In this document: positions 35,523 through 47,400 of the stretch, one piece after another
Layout of the letters: the number at the start of each line of letters is the position of its first letter
How positions within the stretch are numbered: the stretch's first letter is position 1
Source of the DNA: Hygrophila difformis
Lineage: Eukaryota > Streptophyta > Magnoliopsida > Lamiales > Acanthaceae
DNA length: 64,000 nucleotides
Direction of reading: 5' to 3'
Assembly (NCBI GenBank): GCA_030278955.1
Contig: JAOANR010000003.1
Span: 29,961,227-30,025,226, forward strand
The notes under the pieces: generated by a model
Database searches by the model: none
What the model saw: the letters and a program-made list of their open reading frames with translations, nothing else
What the model was told of the DNA's origin: nothing
Position numbers and translations under genes: made by a program

Positions 35523-35829
35523 TATTGTGGGAACGAAGAAAAGGGGTCACGAGGGAGAGAAAGAGGCAAAGAATTTAGAAAGCCACCAGTAGTAATTTTG
35601 ATCAAATTAATGGAGAATGGATTAATGTTCAATTTTGGCAACCTAATAATTTCCCACACCCACTTTTTATCTATATATATAATAATATAAATATAAAACA
35701 AAATAGTCTAACATATACTTTCCCACCCAAACCTTTTCCCCTCACAAAATTTATTTTTTTACACTCTCTCTCACACACTAACTTATTTACGGTTCTGCAA
35801 CTGCACCGTGCTCTACATCGATGATAATT
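35523..35829. other. Upstream region of the MORC gene
   Basis: This stretch contains the presumed 5' leader and promoter. No other gene is visible. Confidence 0.5.
35671..35691 (-). promoter_or_regulatory. Candidate TATA region of the MORC gene
   Basis: On the minus strand TTATATATATAGATAAAAAG lies about 150 bp upstream of the start codon at 35522, which is a plausible spacing for a plant core promoter with a 100-base leader. Such AT words are common here, so support is weak. Confidence 0.3.
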
Positions 35830-36300
35830 ACTTGACTAGATCAAAAAATCATAAATATTTAAATTATGTACACTAATAGAGAATGAAATGATCTCATAAT
35901 TAAAGGGTGTAATTTGGAAATCATTATTACTAATTTGATAGTTAAAAGTGATAGTTTACTTTAATTGGTAGATCTTATAATATTAGATAACTAATTATAA
36001 ACTTTATTGAAAATCTGTTACCATTTAGGTGTTATTAATATCAAATTAAAAGAGGTTATAGATAATAAATAATTGAATCCGATATATTTTATGAAGATAT
36101 TATTGACTTTATGTTAATCATCGCAAATTTATTTTATTATGTATATAGCAAATAATTTATTACAATATTGGCCACCTTGAATAATTTGGAAAGAGATCCC
36201 TGCTCAATTTGAGTGCACAATTTTTGGGATTAATTAATAATTGAAAATGATGATGAAAAAATTAATATGCCAAAAATATAGCATGAATTAAATCTTTTCC
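35830..36300. repeat. Direct repeat R, left copy (about 460 bp)
   Basis: AT-rich sequence nearly identical to 42211-42672. Shared words include GATCAAAAAATCATAAATATTT, AGATAACTAATTATAAACTTTATT, GAATCCGATATATTTTATGAAGA and GCCAAAAATATAGCA. It has no TG...CA ends and no ORF. Confidence 0.85.
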
Positions 36301-36346
36301 CTGGACCATGCTATAATTCTATTCTCAAGTTTATTAATTATAAACG

Positions 36347-37777
36347 ATGCAGCCTAGGGTTTCTCCCCCGCGAGGGGACTCGACGGCGCATGCAAACGTT
36401 CGGGAAGAAAGATCCAATTTTTCCAACTTTTCTTCGTTTAAGGACGCACTCAAAGGTCATGGAACAGGCGCTGATGATGTGCAGATGAAGAGGGATTTGA
36501 TAGCGGAGAATTTGATCCAAAAAACATACGTTGGCGGAGACAAGAGAATTCCAAGTTTCATTGTTTCGGAGGTGCTGGAGGAGGAAGCCTGCCGGGAATG
36601 GAAAGATGCGTTGGTGGTCAAGACAATGGGGTTGAGGGTGAACTATCGTGTCCTTAAGGAGCGGCTGGGGCGTCTCTGGAAGTGTGTTGACGCGTTTGAT
36701 TTGATCGACGTGGGTAATAGCTATTATGTGTTGAAGTTTCACACCGAGGAGGCTAGGGACAGGGTCATCAATGGTGGCCCTTGGATGCTTTTCGATCATT
36801 ATCTACCTATAATGAAGTGGCGCAGAGAGTTTAATCCTCATACGGAAGAGGTCCAGAAGACGATGGTTTGGGTCAGGATGATGGACTTAGCCGTTCAACA
36901 CTTTAAAGAGGAGTTCCTGCATGCTTTTGCGTCGGATATAGGGGAGGTGATTAAGTTTGACAAGCGTACGATGGAGCATGAGAGAGGGCGGTTTGCCCGA
37001 GTTTGCGTGGAGTTAGATCTGAATAAGCCGGTCATTGGTAAATTCTTGGTTAATGGGAGTTGGATTCATGTGGCGTACGAGGGGTTACATTTAATTTGCA
37101 AGTCGTGCGGACGTTATGGTCATCTACATCGAGATTGTAAGGATAAGGGGCACCAGGACGTGCCAGTTAGTGAGGATTTGAGTGCTAGGGAGGCTGCGGA
37201 ACGGGAGCGGAAGGGTAAGGCTACGGTGGTTGAAGGGGAGCGCGAGCCTGTGCCAGTAGCGCCTCGCACAACGCAAGAGAGGGGATGTGAGGCATCAAAG
37301 CAGGATGAGTCGGGTGTTGGGGAGTTGTTTGGGGACTGGATTACGGTGGAACGCAGGCCACGTCGTCCGAGGGCGAAGGTTGAGGGACAGAAACCGGCAC
37401 AGCAGCCGGTACGAGCTAAGGCGAGCAACAACTCTGCGCCGCCGAAGAGGCCTGAGCGGAAGCATGACAAAGATGGAGCTTCTCCTGCGAAGGGCCCGGA
37501 GACGAGTTCTGTGATCAAAACACCAGGTCAGGGGGAGCGGATTTCGACTCAGGCCAAAGGGCCTGGTTTCCTGAGTATTTTGGCACCGGCGAAGGGCACT
37601 AAACGAAATAGGGTTGATCCGGAGCATGTGGGTGGCGGCCTGGGCGAGGGGACGAGCTCTGGGCAGCGGCTTGCTATCGAATGGTGCGATGCTGACCCTG
37701 TGGTGCCCTTGGATAGCAAGAGTGATACTGACTCGAGGGGTGATTACTGGGCGGATGCGTTGGAGGATGTACAGTAG
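36347..37777 (+). CDS. LINE ORF1 (DUF4283, CCHC zinc knuckle), 476 aa
   Basis: ORF1 proteins of plant L1 elements bind element RNA in the cytoplasm and nucleus. Residues about 85-215 form the DUF4283 domain (KTMGLRVNYRVLKERLG, VINGGPWMLFDHYLPIMKW, VWVRMMDLAV). RGRFARVCVELDLNKPV follows, and a knuckle CKSCGRYGHLHRDC (CX2CX4HX4C) lies near residues 245-260. The C-terminal half is basic and low-complexity (KRPERKHDKDGAS). The ATG at 36347 is the first in frame. No lesion is visible. Confidence 0.85.
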   Translation: MQPRVSPPRGDSTAHANVREERSNFSNFSSFKDALKGHGTGADDVQMKRDLIAENLIQKTYVGGDKRIPSFIVSEVLEEEACREWKDALVVKTMGLRVNYRVLKERLGRLWKCVDAFDLIDVGNSYYVLKFHTEEARDRVINGGPWMLFDHYLPIMKWRREFNPHTEEVQKTMVWVRMMDLAVQHFKEEFLHAFASDIGEVIKFDKRTMEHERGRFARVCVELDLNKPVIGKFLVNGSWIHVAYEGLHLICKSCGRYGHLHRDCKDKGHQDVPVSEDLSAREAAERERKGKATVVEGEREPVPVAPRTTQERGCEASKQDESGVGELFGDWITVERRPRRPRAKVEGQKPAQQPVRAKASNNSAPPKRPERKHDKDGASPAKGPETSSVIKTPGQGERISTQAKGPGFLSILAPAKGTKRNRVDPEHVGGGLGEGTSSGQRLAIEWCDADPVVPLDSKSDTDSRGDYWADALEDVQ

Positions 37778-37812
37778 AGGGAGGTTCCTCGTCTAAACCC
37801 TAAAATTATTTT

Positions 37813-40800
37813 ATGGATTTTAAGAATCTTAAGGTTATGTCATGGAACGTCCAGGGGTTGATGGGAGTTGAGTCTTAGAGGTGGTTGACAAATTATCTTT
37901 GTTCTCACAAACCGGATCTTTTATGCATCTTGGAATCGCAAGGAAAGTTTGATAGAGTACGCTCGCTTTTTTGGAGGTTGGGGTATGAGCCATTGGTTAT
38001 ACATGAAACTATTGGGCGCGCGGGTGGCTTATGGGTGTTCAAGGCTCGGGGTTGCTGTTGTTCCTGCTCGACAATTGATATTAGAAGCCGGATGATCACT
38101 CTGGAGGTCCGATCAGGGAGGGGCGCTGCTTGGGCACTTACGTATGTCTATGGTAACCCTAATTATCATAGGCGGAAGACAGATTGGATCAACCTTCGAC
38201 ACCTAGCGAGCTCTTTCCAGGGAGCTTGGATGGCAATGGGAGATTGGAATGAGATTATGTCGCAAGAGGAAGTTAGTGGGGGTGTCTTTCTTCAGGACCG
38301 ATCCGAGGAATTTCGGGAGTGTTTGGACGCTTGCCATTTGACGGATATCCCGACTTTTGGCACCAGATTCACCTGGTCGAGGAGAGTGAGTTCCGATAGT
38401 TGCATTCAGAAGCGGTTGGATAGGGCGGTGGCTAATCTTGAGTGGCATGGGATGTTTGGTGAGGCTCGTGTTCAACATTTGCCGAGGCTTGGATCCGACC
38501 ATTGTCCGTTATTGGTACTTTTTAGTAATCCATTGGAGAGTAGTCGTCCTCGACCTTTCCGGTGGGAGGCGGCCTGGGCAAGACATGGGGAGTATGCTAC
38601 TATTATGCAAGAGTGCTGCGTACAAGGTCAAGGGCAGTCGGTTCCGGAATTACTTGAGGAGGTGCGGTCGAAATCCATGGTGTTCAACGTACAAGTTTTT
38701 GGCAATATTCTGGATCGGAAGAAGTCCTTGGAGAGGCGCATCAAGGGCATTGAAAAGCAATTGGAGACTTGGGATTCGGCTTGGTTGATTAGATTGGAGA
38801 AGGAATTAAAGGACGAGTTGGAAGAGGTTCTCCTTCAGGAAGAATGTTTATGGTATCAAAAGGCGAGAGACCAGTGGGTTAAGATGGGTGATCGTAATAC
38901 GGCTTACTTTCATGCGAAGACCAAGATACATCGGAAGAGGAATCGTATATACGGATTACAAATTGGTGACGATGGTTGGAACACTGATCAGGCAGTCCTT
39001 CAAATGCATGCACAGGAGTTCTACTCATCTTTGTTTGCTCCTAGGCCGATTGAGGAAGTGGAGGGACTGCCCGGCTTGGGGGAGATTTCGGAAGCTTGCC
39101 AGCGCCAGCTTGAGCAACCGGTTAGGCGGGAAGAAGTGGATTTGGCCAAGCAACAGATGAGACCCTTCGCGGCCCCGGGGCCGGATGGTTTCCCGGCAGA
39201 GTTTTATCGGACTTATTGGGATCTTCTAGGGGATTCGGTTTTTCATATGGTTGATGCGGCGTTTCGGTCTAGGCGTTTACCGGAGGGTCTTGCTCATGCG
39301 TTCTTGGTCCTCTTGCCTAAGGTGGATATCTCGCAAACGATTGCGCAATTTAGGTCGCTAACTCTTTGCAATGTCTCATTCAAATTCATTACGAAGGTCA
39401 TTACGAATAGGCTTCGGCCTATTTTGTGTGATTATATTGGTCCCTATCAGTCTGCTTTCTTGCCGGGACGGGGGACCAGGGACAATGGTATCTTAGTTCA
39501 GGACTTGATGTATGGCTTGGACCGTCGCCGAACGGCTATGAGAGGCGCGATCTTAAAAATAGATATAGCCAAGGCGTATGATTCAGTAAGCTGGGATTTC
39601 TTGGAAGCTTGTCTAGGGGAGATGGCACTTCCTCGCGACCTCCGAGCCCTTATCATGGTGTGTGTTCGGACATCTTCCTTCTCTATTCTTTGGAATGGTT
39701 CGCCGTTGGAGAAGATTCAGGCTGGCCGGGGACTGAGACAGGGTGACCCCTTGTCGCCATATTTATTCGTTATAGTCATGGAAAAACTTTCCAGACTGAT
39801 TCTGCATGAGGTTGCGGCTGGAAGGTGGCGGCCAATTCGAAGTGGCCAGAAGGGCGTGGAGGTTTCGCACGTCATCTTTGCGGATGACTTAGTTCTTTGC
39901 TCGGAACTGGTGGAGGATAGCGTGGCATGTATGGGAGGTGTCATGCGGAGGTTTGGGGCGGCGTCAGGACTAAATATGAATATTTCTAAGTCAGTGGCGG
40001 TGGTGGCTATGGGCGCTACTGATGAGGAAAGAAACTGGTTGCAGCGCCACTTGGGTATCCAGATTGCTCCATCTATCGGGAAATACTTAGGGTTTCCTGT
40101 TGTGAGAGGGCGGATGAAGGCGTCTTATTTCGATGATCTGTTGCTTAGGCTGGATCGGAAAATGGCGGGATGGGCTGCATCGCTCCTTAATAGAGCAGCT
40201 CGAATTACGTTGGCCCGATCAGTCTTGGGCGCTGTTCCTCTATATGCCATGCAAGTACATCTTGTTCCGGCGTCTATTTGTGCTAAGATCGATCAGAAGG
40301 TTTCTAGATGGATATGGAAGGGAACGACAGGTAAAGGGCTCCATTTAGTGGCGTGGAACACGGCTGCTCGTCCAAGGAAGGAGGGGGGGTTAGGGTTGCG
40401 GAAAGCCCATGAGATGAACAAGGCTTTGTTAGGTAAGATGTTGGGTGATTATATGATGAATTCTGACAAACTTTGGGTTCGATGGCTGAAGGCGTGCTAT
40501 GCGGGTGGGCAGGATGGTTTTCCGCGGCCTTGTTCTGCTGCTACTAGGACATGGAGATCCATGGTTAAGCTTAGTGAGATGTTCAGGGAAGGTTTTGGTA
40601 TTCGGATTGGTAGGGGGGATAGCTCGTTATGGTATTCACCATGGTGGAACGGGTGTTGCCTCGGTCCACTCATGCCTTTTGTCCACTATAATGATGTTGC
40701 GCTCAAGATCCGGGATGTGGTCGAGTGTGGTAGTTGGTCCTTGGGGAAATTGTATACTTGGTTACCGCTTGAGATTAAGCAAGAAATTGAGAATTCGAGC

Positions 40801-41889
40801 TGCCCGTTGATTATGGACGGCTGCTCCGACATTCTTCATTGGAGATTGGAGGCTTCGGGAACATATACTGTTAAGTCTGGGTATAACTTTATCCGGGAAG
40901 GTGGTGAAGAGGTTACGGGCTGGTCATGGATATGGGGGAACGAGATTCCGGAAAAGATTGGGCTTCTGCTTTGGCTTATCACGCATGGTTCACTCCCGAC
41001 AAATCAAGTCAGACATTATCGGGGGGTGGCGAGCTCTCCTTTATGCTTGATTTGCGGTGATGAGGTTGAGGATTGGATTCATCTTTTGTTTGGATGTAGC
41101 TGGGTGAAAGGTATTTGGAGGCAGCTGGGAGTGCAAGATGTGGCTCATATGCCGCCGCTACAACAGGCGGACGTACGACATTGGCTACATTACATGGTCA
41201 AGTTGTGGAAGCATGTGTTTGTAGCGGCGGTTTGGCTTGTTTGGTTAGAAAGAAATCAAAGAGTTTTTCGAGGGGTGGAGTCTTCGGAGAGAGGCATTTT
41301 GAGGAAAATCAATCACCTTCAAGGCGTGTTGGATCGGGTGGCTGAGAAGGGGTGCAATCGGAAGGGCGCTGCTGTTGTGGTGCATTGGATGGAGGGCGTG
41401 GCAGGGGGCGCTGTAATCCACACGGACGGGAGCGTGGATACTGAGAACGGGAAGAGTGGGTTTGCCGTTGTTTGTCGAACGCCGGCTGGTGTTTGGAAGA
41501 GGGCGGTGGGGGGTCAGTTAGGACCCAGGCACATTCTCGAAGTGGAGCTTGTGGGCGTCTTGCAGGGACTTCGCTTGGCGGTGGCTATGGCGGAGAAGAC
41601 GGTGACGCTATTCACTGATTCAAAAGAGGCATGCAATTTGGTCGAGAGGTTGCGGTCTCAGTCGCATAAGTTATGGCCTTTGGTCAAGAGTATCCGGGAG
41701 GTTCGTAAGTCTTTCGAGAGGTGTGATGTCCGCCATGTCTTTCGGGAAGGCAATCGAGTGGCGGATGCGTTGGCGAAATGGGCGTGCAGTGAGGTTCATT
41801 TGTTTACCACATGGGCGTATCCTCCGGACAGGGTGCTTCAGCTGCTTCATGAAGATCTGTCCGGGAATGGCGTTATGAGGACGAGCTAG
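37813..41889 (+). pseudogene. LINE ORF2 with one premature stop (EN, RT, zf-RVT, RNase H)
   Basis: From the ATG at 37813 the frame reads MDFKNLKVMSWNVQGL and meets TAG at codon 22 (37876-37878); after that it stays open to 41889 (1,358 codons plus stop). The endonuclease keeps SWN, LCILESQGK, GDWNEIMSQEE and GSDHCPLLV. RT motifs are APGPDGFPAEFY, FLPGRGTRDN, LRQGDPLSPYLF and FADDLVLC (about 39880). zf-RVT is CLICGDEVEDWIHLLFGC. RNase H has HTDGSV, ELVGVLQGLRL, FTDSKEA and NRVADALAKWA, so all four acidic residues are present. With one lesion, the copy is young; a downstream start would lose the first endonuclease residues. Confidence 0.88.
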
Positions 41890-41993
41890 ACTTTGGATGT
41901 TCTTTTGATTTGTTGTTTCTTTGTTCGGTTTTTTTTTTTCTTTTTTCCTTTTCTTTGAGCAGCCGATGAGGCATTGTTTACCAAAAAAAAAAA

Positions 41994-43205
41994 CTTTGGA
42001 AAAAATATTGTGATGATTTAATATAGATACTACGTTTTTAAATAGATTTTATCTATATTGGCAACTAAATCTTTCCATTTAAATATATCCATATATTGGA
42101 AACTAAATATTAAATAAAAAAATGAAAACTAAATATTAGAATATGTATTTTTTTAAAAATAAACCATTCTAAATATGTGTTTTTTAATTTTAAAAATGTA
42201 TATTACTTTATTAGATCAAAAAATCATAAATATTTTAATCCTCTACACTAATAGAGAATGAAATGATCCCATAATTAAGGGTGTAATTTGGATATCATTA
42301 TTACTAATTTGATAGTTAAAAATGATAGTTTACTTTAATTGGTATATCTTATAATATTAGATAACTAATTATAAACTTTATTTAAAATCTGTTACAATTT
42401 AGGTGTTATTAATATCAAATTAAAAGAGGTTATAGATAATAAATAATTGAATCCGATATATTTTATGAAGATATTGTTGACATTTATATTAATCATCGCA
42501 AATTTATTTTATTTGTATATAGCAAATAATTTATTACAACATTGACCACCTTGAATAATTTGGAAAGAGATCCATGCTGCTCAATTTGAGTGTACAATTT
42601 TTGGGATTAATTAATAATAAAAAATGATGATGAAAAAAATTAATATGCCAAAAATATAGCACGGATTAAATATAATTTAACCAAAAAATAAAATATAAAT
42701 TATTAATTATATGGTAATAAAATCATGATGGTAATAAAATATGTATGTAATATGTATTAATTATTTTATTTGTGCAAATGAGATTTGCGGTGATGGGGAA
42801 AGCAGATGCAGAATTTGTACAATGGGGATGATGGAGGGAAATAAAATTTTTAGGATATTGATTATAATTTTTCTATAAAATGATTTTTATTTATATTTGG
42901 CAACTAAATCTTTCCTTATTAATTTATCCGTATTTTCAAAACACAATATAAAATAAAAAATGGAAACTACATATTACCCCATAAATAAAGCAAAAATGAT
43001 GGTGTAATTGATTTACATTGATTATCAAAAGATTTTTATACATATCTATCACAATTAATAAGGATATTCGTATACCTTTTTTATGAAAAGATTTTTATTT
43101 CTATATCTGTGACATTTCACTTCCCCATTATATACTATATAATGTCATTTGTTTATATTGGCAACTAAACAAATATTCAGCTACATGATGGTAATAAAAT
43201 ATGTA
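41994..43205. other. AT-rich local repeat block between LINE and LTR element
   Basis: Apart from direct repeat R (42211-42672) this block has three diverged copies of a TTGGCAACTAAA-centred word (42058, 42898, 43158). It also holds the word GATGGTAATAAAATATGTATGTAAT at 42728 and again at 43187 just before the LTR start. No gene is visible. Positions 43022-43205 reappear at 62404-62588. Confidence 0.6.
42211..42672. repeat. Direct repeat R, right copy
   Basis: Matches 35830-36300 in the same orientation with scattered substitutions and small indels (an extra CTG near 42575, for example). Together the copies bracket the LINE at 36347-41993. Around it, words with TTGGCAACTAAATCTTTCC recur (42058-42080, 42898-42917, 43158), suggesting a local tandem family. 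Confidence 0.85.
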
Positions 43206-44422
43206 TGTAATACCCGAGAATTTTACTACATAAAATAAATAAATAAATACAATAAATAAATAAATAAATACATCAATATAATAAGTAAATAAATAAACAA
43301 ATCAGTAAATACATAATAAATAAATATAGAAGAAGTGAGAAATGAAATTAATTAAAAGAGATTTAATTAAACAAAAGAAATTAAATAAAGTTAAATAAGT
43401 CGCTACACGGGTATCCGATATAATTCAAAACCAAAACGTAACATTTGATCCGGAAGAAATAACGACACGAAATAGAAACCCGAAGAGAGTCCGGAAATTG
43501 GAATCCGGGAGCATAGGGGGATAGAAACCCAAAAGAGAGGCGGAAAAGCACGACGGATCGCACGACCCGCCCGGACCGAAGTCCAGGCGAAGTCGGCACG
43601 CTGGCCGCGCGGTTTTTGGGCAAAACGCGCGCCAACCCCGCGCCACTTGACAGATTCGCCCGTTGCGCGAATCTCTCGCCCGAACGCGGATTTTTCGACT
43701 TTCAGTTGAACGTCTCTCGACCCAAGACCCTTGGGGTCAGATTTTGGACACCCTAAGACCTAGACATCTATAAATAAACCCCCTCGGAAGCCTAAACTCT
43801 TTTTCAAAACCCTACGATACTCTCTACACACACAAGTCGAAATCCCGGAGTCTACGGAGGCATCGAACACCAAGGCAGCAGCTTTGGACGAAAATCCAAG
43901 GATCTCCGACGTTGTGGTAAGCCCTAGTCCAATAGATCCATTCACGTTTCAATCCGAAAACGGATTCTAACCTCGTTTCTTTTCTCTTTACACTCCGAAT
44001 CGAATCTAGAACGAGGAACCCGACGAACGGAGAGGAGAAACGGTGATCTGGAAGCTACGCCTCCGAAATAGACATCCCGGACGTTCATAAATCAGTAAGT
44101 TAATTCTTACATAGTTTTGGGAAATTTTAAAACATTCGAAACTAAAAGATTTAACAAGAACTCATAAATCTGTCAACTTTTGGTTTCTACCGACGCAACA
44201 GTTTTGATGAATTTTTCCGAACCTTAAAACGAACTCAAACGGAAAAACTTAAAACACGAAAAACGTTCCTATGGCTTAGATCTATCTACTGTAAATTTTT
44301 GAGAATTTTTAGAGACGATTTGATATGTGAAAACCAACCGAAACCGAACTGCTTGAATCTAGATCTTGAAATTCTTGACAGAACTTAGGATCACGTTTTT
44401 GACATAGGATCTAGACCGTTTT
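43206..44422 (+). repeat. 5' LTR of the gypsy element, left part
   Basis: It begins TGTAATACCCGAGAATTTTAC. Positions 43221-43315 are AAAT-type microsatellite. A GC-rich block (43540-43690) precedes TATAAATAAACC (43769-43780), a good TATA box. It is interrupted after GTTTT at 44422; the uninterrupted equivalent at 62589-63804 proves the join. With the right part the LTR is about 2,584 bp. Confidence 0.88.
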
Positions 44423-47400
44423 TGTAACACCCCGGTTTTGGTAACCCAGGCCGGGATGCCACCGCCACACCTCCCTAGCAAGACACGGTTTCTCCGAGCT
44501 CACTAAAGAGATGCAAGGCTATGGTTTTTCAGAATTAAAAATATTCAAACAGCCCATTCATAAATAATTTAAAAATAATACATCAAAGTTGCAGCGGAAA
44601 TTTTAATTTGTGCAGCGGAAATAAAGTATAAGGGCCGACATGGCCAAAACACGGGTTAAACAGTCCCGTTCATGCAAGTCGTAATTAAATGCAGGGATTT
44701 AAAATAGAGATTTCCCCAAATGTTCCCATGTATGCATATGACGATGCATAATCTTCGTACTCTGTAAGAAAAAGGAGATATATGGTTTGGGTCAGCAAAA
44801 ACGCGCTGAGTAAGTTAACACATAGCATGTGTTAGGGGTTTCAAAGCCTTTAATTGTATTTAATAAAAAGATGTTTGTAGGTAAAACGCAATTTAAGTTT
44901 AACATCCAATAATAAATAGATGGCATGATTTAAAATAAAGATTTTCACGTGATCATGATTCAACTTTCATCGTAAAATGATTTGCACGGCATAGTTATGA
45001 TAAGACTTTTTGTCATGCATAAAAACGTTTTATTTTAAAAATGCGATTATAATTGCATACTTAAAATAAACAATTAATTTCATAGTTAAAACTTAAGCAT
45101 GGGCAATTATTTAAGACATGATTTAAAAACACGAATAATGCCGTAAGTAAATAAATAAAGATTTGAGCTTTTAAAAGTTCTCCCCGATACGTCACCATCT
45201 CAACAATATTTGATTTAGCCGGCAATCCGGCGGCCGCAGCCAATTTCATAAAATCTGAGCTTTTTAATATATTTCCCGTTACGCCATCATTTCAACAATA
45301 TATTAGATAGCCGGTGATCCGGCGGCCGCAGCCAATAGTAACAGTTAGCCGGTGATCCGGCGGCCGCAGCCAATAGTAACAGATAGCCGGTGATCCGGCG
45401 GCCTCAGCCAATTTCATAAGTAACATGTCATTTTAGCCGGTGATCCGGCGGCCGCAGCCGATACGCCATACCCAGTACCACTCCGTCGAGCCTCGAGTAA
45501 CCCATACGGATACACTCGAGAGGGTAGGCAGTTGGTCTCTTGTGACCAAATACGCCATATCCAGTACCGCTCCGTCGAGCCTCGAGTAACCCATACGGAT
45601 ACACCCGAGAGGATAGGCCCAAAAATATAAGATGCCGTTTTGGCGATCTTTCGCGCGTAATATCATTGCCGGTTTGGCACAAAATGCACAATTAGGAGGG
45701 CACCCTGCAGAGCACTCACCCCCTGATTTTATGTAACCGATATTGTTTCAACTTTAGTGTAACGGGATTTTCAAAAATATAGCTTTATCGTATCACAAGA
45801 TTTCGATCGTTGTTTAAAAATTTCAAAATTTCACAAGTTAAAACCGATCGATGTCACAGTTTACGCCTTTTCAGTTTAAAAATCCATTTCTTAGGCGATT
45901 GATCTGAAATTTTCACAGTAGCTCAAAAACATCCCAATGAACAACTTTCATGTTTTGAGGTTTCCGGAAAAATGATAGGAAGCATGTCAAAAATCAAGTT
46001 TTCTACTCAAATAGTATGCTGTTAGGATTCAGGTTTGACACCTTTCAAAGATTTGACTTTTTATCATATCAAATGATCTCCAAAAATTCTGAAATTTCAT
46101 ATGCATATACTAGACATGATTATATGCAACTTTTGTTTAGAACTCAAAGATTGGATCGGACTAGATATGATAGAAATATGCTCATCAAGTTCGGTTAAGA
46201 AAACTGTCAACCTTTGAAAATTCTTTAAAACGCAGAATATGTCCGACTCGATTTGGGGTATCAAAACTTGATGAAAATGCATGAAATTTTACAGAGGTAT
46301 TCAAGACTCATAGATCTACAATTCTTATGTTCAACACCAATCCTAGATTGGTCTAGATCCAAGGTCAAAATAACCAACAAGTTTGAATAAAAATTCTGTC
46401 AAGGATTCTAAGATCCAGATTTGATACTCTTCGGTTTTGGGTCGGTTTCAGGTTTCAAAACAACATGAAAAATTCTAAAATTTTTACAGAGGCTAGACCA
46501 AAGTCTTAGGAACACTTTTCATGTTTTGAGTTTTATTGTTTGAGCAGCTTTAGAGGTTCGAAAAATTCATACGAAAACGCTGCGTTGAGGGTTTCTCTTG
46601 TTGACAGATTTTTATAAATTTTCTTGAGTTGAATCTCTATGTTTGGTTGCATTTTAAGTCACCCAAAACCATAGTAAGGTTAACTTACAGTGGGGATAAT
46701 GTCTAGGAGGTCACGGGGTCGTCCGGAATCCACGGGATGTCACGAACGAATCTCTTCCACCCGATTTATTCTTCCTTTGGCTCCGATTTGTGTTTGAATA
46801 TGAAGATTCGTAAGTTAGGATGATGGTTATGATCTTAAAACAATAAGGAAATCTGATTTACATCTAGGAGTATAGACTCTTACAATCACTAAGCCATAAT
46901 AACCATATTTGCCGTTTTGGCTACAAGAGGGGGCGGCCCAACGAGCTCCACCAAGTGCACTTAGCCTCTAAATACATTGGACACCCCACTCGATCAAAAC
47001 TTACAACGTTTCAAAATCCACATTTTTAACATTTCCAAACCATGACTACATTTTCAGAATATACGCATTTCAAAAAGAGTGAGAATCGACTCATAGATCA
47101 TCAAAATACACAAGTACGATTTACCGACAAAAATAGTCCTTTGGGCAGTTTCAGAAATCGCATATGGAAACTTAGCAAATCATTTTCAAAAATTCCGAAA
47201 TTTTTACAGGAGCTAGAACACACCCAAATGAACATTTTTCATAGAAATAGGCTTCTTCAAAATCGGACTCTAAGTGACCTAAAAAAAATGATTTCAGATC
47301 CATCTTTTCCAAAAGTGTAAATCCTACTGTTCATTCGACCACAGTCTATTTAAAAATTCATAACAAATTCAAACTTATTCCAAAAATTATGAAATTTTAC

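Larger units (their letters stand above)
36347..41993 (+). mobile_element. L1-type LINE, nearly intact
   Basis: Two ORFs separated by 35 bases and followed by an A run (41983-41993) form a near full-length plant L1-type LINE. ORF1 is open; ORF2 has one stop codon. GC content is much higher than in the flanks. I could not fix the 5' end of the RNA or a target duplication; the DNA left of ORF1 matches direct repeat R up to about 36297. Confidence 0.9.

Noticed and set aside
35830..42672. Direct repeats flanking the LINE as LTRs
   Set aside because: They lack TG...CA ends, PBS and polypurine tract, and the enclosed proteins are LINE proteins.
45428..45691. Open frames over the GC-rich repeats of the giant LTR (and at 51098-51361)
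   Set aside because: They arise from a duplicated CCATACGGATACAC block and the minisatellite; identical in both LTRs simply because the LTRs are copies.
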